Source: Paenibacillus humicola (GTDB taxonomy: Bacteria > Bacillota > Bacilli > Paenibacillales > Paenibacillaceae). Taken from it: DNA of 64,000 nucleotides. Shown here one piece after another: positions 35,617 to 43,047 of this stretch. Under the pieces are notes generated by a model that saw nothing but the letters and a program-made list of their open reading frames with translations, was not told where the DNA came from and did not search any database. Location of the stretch: contig NZ_JAQGPL010000001.1 in NCBI RefSeq assembly GCF_028826105.1, positions 2,754,501 through 2,818,500 on the forward strand, in the 5' to 3' direction. Position 1 is the first letter of the stretch, and each line of letters opens with the position of its first letter. The position numbers and the translations under genes were made by a program.

Positions 35617-36483
35617 ATGACTATGCCTGTGCGCAAACTGGGTCCGACGGGTTTGTCCGTCGGCGAAATCGGGATGGGCTGCATGCCGCTGTCACTGAAC
35701 AGCCGCCCGCCGGAGGAAGATGGCATCAAAACGATTCATGCCGCCCTGGAGCAGGGGATCACGCTGTTCGATACCGCCGACGCTTACTGCCTGAATTCGA
35801 CCGAAAACGGCCATAACGAGCGCCTGCTGGCCAAAGCGCTGAAAAACCGCCCCGACGCGATCGTAGCGACAAAAGGCGGGCATATCCGGCCGGACGGCCG
35901 CTGGGATACCGACGGCCGCCCCGAGCATCTGCGTGAAGCGTGCGAGGACAGCCTGCGTTCGCTCGGCGTCGAAGCGATTACGCTGTATCAGTTTCACCGC
36001 CCGGATCCGAAGGTGCCTTTCGCCGAGTCCGTCGGAGCGGTCGCGGAATTGCAGCGGGAAGGGAAGGTCGTCCATGTGGGGCTGTCGAACGTCTCGGTTG
36101 CTCAGCTGGAGGAGGCGCGCAAAATCGTCAACGTTGCGAGCGTCCAAAACCGGATGAACCTGTTCGACCATTCCTCCATGGACGTCATGAAGCGCTGCGA
36201 AGAGCTCGGCATCGCCTTCCTGCCGTACAGCCCGCTCAACGGGATGAGCAACGCGGGCGGCATCGGCAGCAACGAGACGCTTTCGCGGATTGCCGGCAAG
36301 CATAACGCTTCGCCGCAGCAAATCGCCATCGCCTGGCTGCTGCAATTGTCGCCGGTCATCCTGCCGATTCCCGGTGCGAGCAAAGCGGTCAACATCGTCA
36401 ACTGCGCCGGCGCGTCCAACGTGAAGCTGACCGCCGAGGACGCAGCCGAACTGGGCGGCATCGCCGCTCAAGCCACGGCTTGA
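35617..36483 (+). CDS. Aldo/keto reductase
   Basis: A 288-residue oxidoreductase with LFDTADAY (Asp and Tyr), VATKGGH (Lys), LYQFHRPD (His) and the C-terminal ILPIPGASKAVN cofactor loop. ATG 35617 follows AAGGAGGAT; the codon at 35554 has no site. It is transcribed alone and ends in a strong terminator. Substrate unknown. Confidence 0.9.
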   Translation: MTMPVRKLGPTGLSVGEIGMGCMPLSLNSRPPEEDGIKTIHAALEQGITLFDTADAYCLNSTENGHNERLLAKALKNRPDAIVATKGGHIRPDGRWDTDGRPEHLREACEDSLRSLGVEAITLYQFHRPDPKVPFAESVGAVAELQREGKVVHVGLSNVSVAQLEEARKIVNVASVQNRMNLFDHSSMDVMKRCEELGIAFLPYSPLNGMSNAGGIGSNETLSRIAGKHNASPQQIAIAWLLQLSPVILPIPGASKAVNIVNCAGASNVKLTAEDAAELGGIAAQATA

Positions 36484-36500
36484 CCCGAAGCCGTTCTGCC

Positions 36501-36532
36501 AAGCCGCCTTGCGAAAGGCGGCTTTGTTTTGT
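36501..36532 (+). terminator. Terminator after the aldo/keto reductase gene
   Basis: AAGCCGCCTT (36501-36510), loop GCGA, AAGGCGGCTT (36515-36524), then TGTTTTGTT. Confidence 0.85.
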
Positions 36533-36671
36533 TGCGGGCGTCACCGAAATGACGGATCATGATGGCTGAGACCTGATGCAGTTTTTGTAAGCGCTCGTAT
36601 GAATCCGGTAAATGGCTTATAATCTAATCTGTTTAAAAATGACATAAGGCGTTATTCACGGGAGGAACGGG

Positions 36672-37694
36672 ATGAAAACGAAGGCTTGGTATGTCAAAGC
36701 GCCTTTTCAATTCGAGCTGCGCGAAGGCGAGCTTGGGGAGGTCGGCGAGGATGAGGTATTGATTCGCGTGAAAGCATGCGGCATATGCGGCACGGATATG
36801 ACGAGCGCCAAAACGGCAGCTTCCGATTGGGAACCGATCGGCCATGAAATATCGGGTATCGTGGTGCAAAAGGGAGCGCGTGTCCGGCACGTCGAGGTCG
36901 GCAGCTCCGTTACGCTGGAGACGAGCACGTTTTGCCGGACCTGCGACTGGTGCCGGGACGGCCGGTACGACCTGTGCAACAAAGGACCAAGCTTCTGGGG
37001 GCGCAGCTTCTCCATGGGATTCGGTGAGTATATCGTCGTCCCCAAAGAGGTTGTCGTACCGTTCGAAGGGCTTTCCTTCGCGGTCGCTTCGCTGGTGGAG
37101 CCGCTCGGGGTCGCGGTCGATCTGACGGAGACGGTCGACATCCGCATGGGCGACGACGTGCTTGTGCTCGGCCTCGGGCCGATCGGCCTGATGGCGCTGA
37201 GGCTGGCGAAGCTGCGCGGCGCGCGCAAAATTTACGCGGCTGCCCGTTCCCACTCCATAAAACGGATCGAGGCGGCGCTTGCCTTCGGGGCGGACGAAAT
37301 CATTTATACCGACAAGACGCCGCTCGAATCCTATCCGTTCGACCGCGGCGGAGTAGACCGCGTGCTCGTGACCGCTCCGCCTTCCACGATCCCGTCGTCG
37401 TTCAAGGCGGCGCGAACGGGAGGCGTCATCGGCTTTATCGGCATCGAATACGGCGCCGGCGCGAATATCGCATTCGATGCGAACGAATTTCATTTCAAGA
37501 AGCTGCAGCTGAGAGCTTCGCATGCGACCCCCGCGCTATTTTTCCCGAAAAGCATCGAGCTGCTGAAATCGGGCGCGGTCGACGGCGAAACGCTGGTCAC
37601 CCACACGTTCGGCCTCGAACGGTTCGCGGAAGCGATGAAGGAACTGCAGGCCGACCGCGGATCCGCGATCAAAATGGTGATGGTTAACGATTGA
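36672..37694 (+). CDS. Zinc-dependent medium-chain alcohol dehydrogenase
   Basis: A 340-residue MDR-superfamily enzyme of the sorbitol/threonine dehydrogenase type. CGICGTD and GHEISG hold catalytic zinc ligands. The structural-zinc cysteines are CRTCDWCRDGRYDLC. The NAD-binding glycine motif is GLGPIGL. GGGAGGAACGG precedes ATG 36672. It probably oxidises a polyol or sugar alcohol. A single-gene unit with its own terminator. Confidence 0.92.
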   Translation: MKTKAWYVKAPFQFELREGELGEVGEDEVLIRVKACGICGTDMTSAKTAASDWEPIGHEISGIVVQKGARVRHVEVGSSVTLETSTFCRTCDWCRDGRYDLCNKGPSFWGRSFSMGFGEYIVVPKEVVVPFEGLSFAVASLVEPLGVAVDLTETVDIRMGDDVLVLGLGPIGLMALRLAKLRGARKIYAAARSHSIKRIEAALAFGADEIIYTDKTPLESYPFDRGGVDRVLVTAPPSTIPSSFKAARTGGVIGFIGIEYGAGANIAFDANEFHFKKLQLRASHATPALFFPKSIELLKSGAVDGETLVTHTFGLERFAEAMKELQADRGSAIKMVMVND

Positions 37695-37730
37695 AAGTTT
37701 GGCTGGTGTGACTTCATAAACCGGATGAGA

Positions 37731-37760
37731 AAGCCGCTTGGTTGCGGCTTTTTTCTTTTT
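37731..37760 (+). terminator. Terminator after the dehydrogenase gene
   Basis: AAGCCGC (37731-37737) and GCGGCTT (37744-37750) with a 6-base loop, followed by TTTTCTTTTTTT. Confidence 0.88.
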
Positions 37761-38088
37761 TTCTGGCGGATTTGGAAATCATGCTTTCTGTCCCGGGATG
37801 GAAATTGGGTTCATCCGCCAGACGCTTATCGGCCCGGACAACCGATCGTACTCCTGTAATTGTCTCCGTGTAAAATGAAGTTCAAATAAAAACAGTCAAC
37901 CAAGGGGAAGAAAGAAAACCTTGATTGACTGCTTATTTAAAGGAAACTATTAACCATCGTTCAAAGGGGCGCACCTTATCATCAGAATAAATCATCGGAA
38001 AGAAAAAGTCTATTCATTTTTGAAAATTTCCACTATATTTTTGTTATTGCTTCCGCGGAGCAGAACATAATCCAAGGAGATCCATTCT
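37761..38088. other. AT-rich intergenic segment with an inverted repeat
   Basis: No gene is seen. CAGTCAACCAAGG (37893-37905) and CCTTGATTGACTG (37919-37931) form a 12-of-13 inverted repeat around an A-rich loop. It may be a terminator or a relic of a mobile element. The segment and the pseudogene after it are clearly richer in A and T than the surroundings, suggesting acquired DNA. Confidence 0.45.
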
Positions 38089-38916
38089 ATGGAAAAGCGA
38101 TGGTTAGGTCAACTGGAAGTGTCTGCAATGGGTCTTGGCTGCATGGGGATGTCCGACTTTAATGGTGCGGCTGATGAAAAACAATCCATTCAAACGATCC
38201 ATAAGGCAATGGATTTAGGAATAAAATTGTTTGATACTGCTGATACGTATGGTGTCGAAGGGTCAAACGATACGAAGACTTGGTACAGATTATGTTGATT
38301 TATATTATCAGCATATGCCAGACGCTCATGTTCCAATTGAAGAAACAGTAGGTGCCACGAGCGAGCTTGTAAAAAAAGGAAAAGTCCGTCATATAGGTCT
38401 TTCAAATATCGGGACAGAAGCATTGATCAGAGCAAATAAAATCCATCCGATTACGGCTCTACAAGCCGAATATTCCTTATGGAGCCGCGAAGCTGAACAA
38501 GCGCTGCCTACAGTACGGGAACTGGGATTAGGCCTTGTGGCCTATAGTCCGCTAGGAATGGGTTTTTTAACCGGAGCTATAAAACGTTACGAGGACTTGG
38601 ATGAACATGATATCAGGCGGCACTTCACACGATTTCAAGTGATCATTTCAAAATAAATCTCGATTTGATCGCTGAGATTGAACACATTGCACGAGAAAAT
38701 CAGGTAACATCTGCTCAAGTTGCTCTTGCCTGGGTACTTCTTCAAGGGAAAGATATTGTCCCCATTCCGGGTACAAGCAAAGAAATAAGATTAATGGAGA
38801 ATATCGGCGCTTTGAAGGTTAAATTAAACCGTGAAGATCTGATCAAGATCGATAGCATAGCCAGTCAATTCGTAGGAGATTTTGAAGTTTCAGTCGATGC
38901 TCTTGGAACTCTTTAG
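38089..38916 (+). pseudogene. Aldo/keto reductase pseudogene (AT-rich)
   Basis: Three frames together encode one aldo/keto reductase. Residues 1-60 ([31 protein letters not shown]) are in frame one. After 38270 the match resumes in another frame at [17 protein letters not shown], with about 50 expected residues missing, including the Lys motif. A further one-base loss near 38637 shifts the frame again before LDLIAEIEHIAREN and VPIPGTSKE. So there is one internal deletion and two frame breaks. The enzyme cannot function. Base composition is lower in GC than the other two aldo/keto reductase genes, so it was probably acquired from a low-GC Bacillus-type source. Confidence 0.88.
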
Positions 38917-38955
38917 TTGCAGAATCTTTTACTTCAAAAAATATTTCTAGCTCAT

Positions 38956-38985
38956 GAGATGCGGCACTGTCCTGTGTCGCATTTC
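38956..38985. terminator. Hairpin after the pseudogene
   Basis: ATGCGGCAC (38959-38967) pairs with GTGTCGCAT (38974-38982, one wobble), extended by GA/TC. No clean T run follows. Confidence 0.45.
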
Positions 38986-39020
38986 ACTTTCTGAATTCAA
39001 CTCCGAAGAAATTCATTCCG

Positions 39021-39071
39021 TTGACCTCATTCCTCTATGTAATAGAATTCTTCCGTTCATCTTCCGTTCAT
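39021..39071 (+). promoter_or_regulatory. Promoter with a tandem repeat upstream of the MFS gene
   Basis: TTGACC (39021-39026), 16-base spacer, TAGAAT (39043-39048). The 11-mer CTTCCGTTCAT is then repeated back to back at 39050-39060 and 39061-39071, covering the expected transcription start. A tandem site like this may bind a regulator. Confidence 0.6.
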
Positions 39072-39152
39072 AATGGGACGGTAAGCTTTGCCAAGCGGGG
39101 CGAAGCTGGCCGCATCGCATGAAAAATATAAAGATTTGAAAGAGGTAACGAG

Positions 39153-40673
39153 ATGGAAAGATCAAACAATAAAGCGCTGGTGCTGACCGGCCTGCTGATC
39201 GGTCTTATTTTTGCCGAGCTGGACGAAACGGTTGTATCCACGGCGATGCCGACGATTATCCGCGAGCTTCACGGCTTGTCGCTGTACGGGTGGGTCGCGG
39301 GCGTCTACATGCTCGCCGTTACGATGTTTATGCCCATTCTCGGGAAGCTGGCGGATTTGTACGGCCGCAAGCGCGTCTATTTAAGCTGTATGGGCCTGTT
39401 CATCGCAGGCTCGATCGTAAGCGGCCTGGCGCCTTCGATGATTATGCTGCTCGTCGGCAGGGGCATTCAGGGGATCGGGGCGGGCGGGCTCATGCCGCTG
39501 GCGCTCGTCATTATCGGCGAAACGTATCCGCTGGAGCAGCGGGCCAAAATCCAAAGTCTGTTCGGGCCGCTGATGATTTTACCGCAGCTGCTTGGCCCGA
39601 CGGTGGGCGGTTACATGGTTTCCCATGTCAATTGGCACTGGGTGTTCCTGATTAACATCCCGATCGGTCTGACGGCTGCCGCGGTGCTGTCCGCCGGCAT
39701 GCGGGAATCGCGCGGCGAAGGCAAGCGCAGCATCGATTGGATCGGCGCGGGAACGCTGGTGCTGTCGCTGCTGTCGCTGCTGCTCGCGCCGGTGCTGGTC
39801 GATAACCGGGGGCTTTCGTGGTCGTCGCCGGTTATTATCGGCCTGCTGACATTGTTCGTTCTGCTGATCGGTCTGTTTATCCGGATCGAATCGCGTGCGG
39901 AGGAGCCGATTATTCCGCTTCACCTGTTCCGCAACCGCAATGTCGTTGTTCTGTCCATGCTCGTCTTCATTTTGATGCTCGGCCTCATGGGCGGCATCGC
40001 GACATTCCCGTTTTTTGCCCAAAACGTAATGGGGCTTACGCCGACGGCAGCCGGTTATCTGACGCTCGCGTTCATGGCGGGCGCCATCCCTTCCAGTATC
40101 GTAAACGGCTTTCTCATTACAAAAATTTCTTATCGCAATTTGTTTATCGTATGTTTTATCCTGCCGGTCTTCGGCATGATGCTGCTGTCCCAAATCAGCG
40201 TTTCGACGACAGTGCTCTACATCGTCATTTCCTTCTTCGTCCTCGGTCTCGGTCTCGGGGCATTGTTCGGCGGCGACAATCTGATCGTGCAGGAATCGGT
40301 CGCCAAAGAAACGAGCGGCGTTGCGCTCGGTACCGTCCAGCTGTTCCAATCGCTAGGCGCGACGATCGGGCTGAGCGTCTTCGGCAGCTTGCTGGCGCGG
40401 CATATCAAGGAGGGCGTGGCCGCCATGGCGGACAGGCTGCCGGCCGGCACCGCGGACAATATTGCGACCGGCGGTATTCCGCAGGGGTTGGCCGGCGGTC
40501 TGGTGGCCGACATTCAGACCATTTTCGCGGAGTCGTTCCGGAACATTTTTTATATTTCGCTCATCTTTGTCATCATCGCCTTCGTCCTCTGCTGGTTTTT
40601 GAACAAAGGCGTGCTCGTCAAGAGGGAGGAGGAGCCCGCCGCGTCCGCAGAGCCGGGAACGCTGCGCGGATAA
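39153..40673 (+). CDS. MFS drug:H+ antiporter, DHA2 family (14 TM, EmrB/QacA-like)
   Basis: A 506-residue exporter. LDETVVSTAMPTI is the DHA2 motif D1, GKLADLYGRKRV is motif A, and GRGIQGIGAGGLMPLALVI and LLGPTVGGY are motifs B and C. Fourteen hydrophobic segments can be traced. GAAAGAGG precedes ATG 39153. It probably exports toxic hydrophobic compounds. No dedicated regulator is adjacent. Confidence 0.93.
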   Translation: MERSNNKALVLTGLLIGLIFAELDETVVSTAMPTIIRELHGLSLYGWVAGVYMLAVTMFMPILGKLADLYGRKRVYLSCMGLFIAGSIVSGLAPSMIMLLVGRGIQGIGAGGLMPLALVIIGETYPLEQRAKIQSLFGPLMILPQLLGPTVGGYMVSHVNWHWVFLINIPIGLTAAAVLSAGMRESRGEGKRSIDWIGAGTLVLSLLSLLLAPVLVDNRGLSWSSPVIIGLLTLFVLLIGLFIRIESRAEEPIIPLHLFRNRNVVVLSMLVFILMLGLMGGIATFPFFAQNVMGLTPTAAGYLTLAFMAGAIPSSIVNGFLITKISYRNLFIVCFILPVFGMMLLSQISVSTTVLYIVISFFVLGLGLGALFGGDNLIVQESVAKETSGVALGTVQLFQSLGATIGLSVFGSLLARHIKEGVAAMADRLPAGTADNIATGGIPQGLAGGLVADIQTIFAESFRNIFYISLIFVIIAFVLCWFLNKGVLVKREEEPAASAEPGTLRG

Positions 40674-40827
40674 ACGGGATGGACTGCCCGGGCCGGCCGG
40701 AAAAGCCGGCCGCCGGGCGGTCATCCGCTCAAAGTGCCGCAGCGTTATACTTGAACGATCACTCCTTATTTCGTCGATTGCCAGCATTTCATCGTACGTC
40801 TCGAAGCCGAAAACAGGAAAGAATTTT

Positions 40828-40861
40828 GGATTTGACAATCCAAAAAGACGTGCGGTATATT
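40828..40861 (+). promoter_or_regulatory. Promoter of the DinB-like gene
   Basis: TTGACA (40832-40837), 18-base spacer, TATATT (40856-40861). The -35 lies inside the small palindrome GGATT-TGAC-AATCC (40828-40841), a possible operator. The GC-rich hairpin at about 40687-40718 lies after the MFS gene but has no T run. Confidence 0.65.
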
Positions 40862-40963
40862 GATGAAGAAAATGGATCCTCAATAAGTTTGAAATTGACG
40901 GTACTGCCGACAGGTAATCGGACTGCCGGACCCGTAATTGCAATCAGCAGGAGGTTGAGCTTG

Positions 40964-41425
40964 ATGGAAATGAATGGTGCCCAAAAGTCCATCGGAGCGG
41001 AGGATTTGCTGCGTCATGTGCTGGCCACGCTAAAATTCCGGTTCGACATCGCGATTGCCGGGGTGAACGAAGAGTATCCGGGCTTTGAGGCAGGTAATGG
41101 CGTTCGTACGCCCGTCGTACTGGTCGCCCATATGGCGAACGTCCTGCAATCCGCCCATACCGCCATGACCGGCGAGCTTCATGACCGAGGCGAAACGGGG
41201 ACATGGGAAGAGGAAACGGCCCGTTTTTACCGCATTATCGAGAAACTGGATCAAGCAGTGCCGGCGGGATTGACACAGAGCCGCGAGACGATCGAAAAGG
41301 TGGTGCAGGGCCCGCTTTCGGATGCCATGACCCATATCGGCCAATTGCTCGTTATCCGCAGAATGGCCGGAGATCCGGCTTCCGGCGCGAATTATTTCAA
41401 GGCCGCTATCAAAAGCGGGAAATGA
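40964..41425 (+). CDS. DinB-like (YfiT/DinB superfamily) protein
   Basis: A 153-residue helical protein. The C-terminal block PLSDAMTHIGQLLVIRRMAGDPASGANYFKA is the DinB-superfamily last helix, with a conserved His and the GxNY-type end. These four-helix proteins bind a metal, and some act as thiol (bacillithiol-type) S-transferases. ATG 40964 has AGGAGG 9 bases upstream. A much longer frame upstream is an out-of-frame reading of the MFS gene. Function unproven. Confidence 0.7.
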   Translation: MEMNGAQKSIGAEDLLRHVLATLKFRFDIAIAGVNEEYPGFEAGNGVRTPVVLVAHMANVLQSAHTAMTGELHDRGETGTWEEETARFYRIIEKLDQAVPAGLTQSRETIEKVVQGPLSDAMTHIGQLLVIRRMAGDPASGANYFKAAIKSGK

Positions 41426-41729
41426 CGGGTCTTACTCACAATCGAATCCATAGATGGATATTTTTTCATTTATATTGAAAGCGTTTTCGTATACAATATA
41501 TCGCAGATGTCCCGATTCGAAAGCAGCAGCTTGATCGGGGCGTTTTGCCCGTGCTTAAGGAGGCAGGATGCAGCGAACGACATAACCAAGTGGAGAACAA
41601 GAGAAATCAAAGGGGGATCACGATGGACCCGGATGTTACCGGAAAAATGGGAGACGGCAGACCCGAAACGTTAAGATTGCATACAGTCGCAGCTCAACGG
41701 ACATTTCGTATCGCTGCCGTGCATGTGCG
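41426..41729 (+). other. Intergenic region upstream of the AraC regulator
   Basis: A cre-like TGAAAGCGTTTTCG spans 41476-41489 beside TACAAT (41492-41497), suggesting a catabolite-controlled promoter. A 36-codon frame (ATG 41623 after AAGGGGGA, to 41733) overlaps the AraC start by four bases and could be a coupled leader. Its product resembles nothing known. Confidence 0.45.
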
Positions 41730-42680
41730 ATGAACAGCAGATACAGGAGTATCCTGAGCGGCCGTCATTATGCGCACCTGATGAAGCTGGTCAATTTTAT
41801 CCGCAAAGAGAACAAGCAGGACGAGTCTTCACCGGACGGCAGCACCCTTCCGCCGTTGCCCGGAAATACTGCGGACTGCATGCCGGCGAACCGCAGTGAT
41901 CAGTTGAAGCGGGTCATCCAGGAGGCTCCCGAGTCCGTCGCCGGAGGCAAATTCCCGCAGGAAGGCGAGACTGTCGGGCGTGACGAGGAAGCCGTTTCGT
42001 TCAGCGGAGACTGCTACCGCCTTCCGCCCGACCTTCTGGCACAGCTGGCCGATAGGGTGAAGAACGGCGATCGGGTTCATACGGAACGAGTGCTGGATCT
42101 TTTATGTCATCAAAATCTAGAAAGCGGCCGGTTGGCGCCTGTCATGGTCAAATGGTTTTTTCTCGATCTGCAGTGTACCCTGTTGAAGCTTCTCGATTCG
42201 GCTCATGTTGATTTCAGGGACATTTTCCCCCTGGACCCCGATCCGGTTTCGATGTTAACCGAGGCGGCAACCGCAGAAATACTCTATGCCAGGACGAAAG
42301 CGATGTATATCAAGGCATGCTCGTTCATGAGAGGGGAGCGGACCGACCGCAATGAACGGATGGTTCAAGCGATCATCCGCTTCATCGAGGAGCATTACGG
42401 CGATAACAAATTAAGCTTGTCGATGATTTCCGAGGCAATGGGGTTAAGCCCGGTTTATATCTCATCGTTTTTCAAAAAATACAGCGGCGAAAATATAACG
42501 GACTTTATTATGAAAACCCGCATGAAACACGCCAAACGGCTGCTTGAACAAAATCTTACCGTCCAGGAAATCGCGGCCAAGGTCGGCTATGCCAACAATA
42601 TCGTGCTGACAAGGGCTTTCAAGCGAATGGAAGGCATCACGCCCGGCTCCTACAGACAGAATCTGAAGCATACCGAATGA
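41730..42680 (+). CDS. AraC-family transcriptional regulator
   Basis: 316 residues. The C-terminal third is a clear AraC double helix-turn-helix (LSLSMISEAMGLSPVYISSFFKKYSG, and VQEIAAKVGYANNIVLTRAFKRMEG). The middle (PPDLLAQLADRVKNGDRVHTERVLDLL) resembles the region that precedes the DNA-binding domain in large membrane-bound AraC regulators of Paenibacillus, here without the membrane sensor. The N-terminal 80 residues look unstructured. It may therefore be a truncated or evolved soluble form. The start at 41730 overlaps a short upstream frame and has no strong ribosome site. A likely target is the secreted esterase downstream. Confidence 0.82.
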   Translation: MNSRYRSILSGRHYAHLMKLVNFIRKENKQDESSPDGSTLPPLPGNTADCMPANRSDQLKRVIQEAPESVAGGKFPQEGETVGRDEEAVSFSGDCYRLPPDLLAQLADRVKNGDRVHTERVLDLLCHQNLESGRLAPVMVKWFFLDLQCTLLKLLDSAHVDFRDIFPLDPDPVSMLTEAATAEILYARTKAMYIKACSFMRGERTDRNERMVQAIIRFIEEHYGDNKLSLSMISEAMGLSPVYISSFFKKYSGENITDFIMKTRMKHAKRLLEQNLTVQEIAAKVGYANNIVLTRAFKRMEGITPGSYRQNLKHTE

Positions 42681-43047
42681 TACAGCGGTGCCAAGCGCAC
42701 TAAACCGACGGCTGACAAGGAAGCTGATTCCGTTCGATTGAGACCGTTTTTCGATGGGATCGATCAAATGTTAATTGGAGTTAACCGATCTTAAAACAAG
42801 TTAATCGACCGGGCGACTGAGTTTACACAAGGGTTAACCGTTCAATTAATGTTAATTTAAGAACGGGACGGCGAATGCTACATTAAAGCACGAGGAATGC
42901 CCCGCATTCCGCTCAGAGACGAGGAGGTGGTTAAGTAAACGGATAACCGGGCTTGGTTCGATTGGGATGTTCAGTGAAAAGGGGAAGACGATTTTTCGAC
43001 TGCTGGTTTTTTGCAAATGTCCGCTAACAAGAACAGGAGGAAGCTGA
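42681..43047 (+). promoter_or_regulatory. Regulatory region of the CE15 esterase gene with repeated GTTAA motifs
   Basis: No gene seen. GTTAA occurs five times in 90 bases (42770, 42780, 42800, 42833, 42851), mostly as GTTAACC or GTTAATC, and the first three are spaced 10 and 20 bases apart, one and two helical turns. Such phasing suits an AraC-type activator, and the adjacent regulator is a candidate. Confidence 0.5.

Noticed and set aside
37893..37931. Terminal inverted repeat of an insertion sequence
   Set aside because: The arms are only 13 bases apart from each other across a 13-base A-rich loop, with no transposase and no target duplication. A hairpin is more likely.
39818..41425. A 535-codon plus-strand frame ending in the DinB-like protein
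   Set aside because: Its first 380 codons are the MFS gene and intergenic DNA in the wrong frame. The real gene starts at 40964 with its own ribosome site and promoter.
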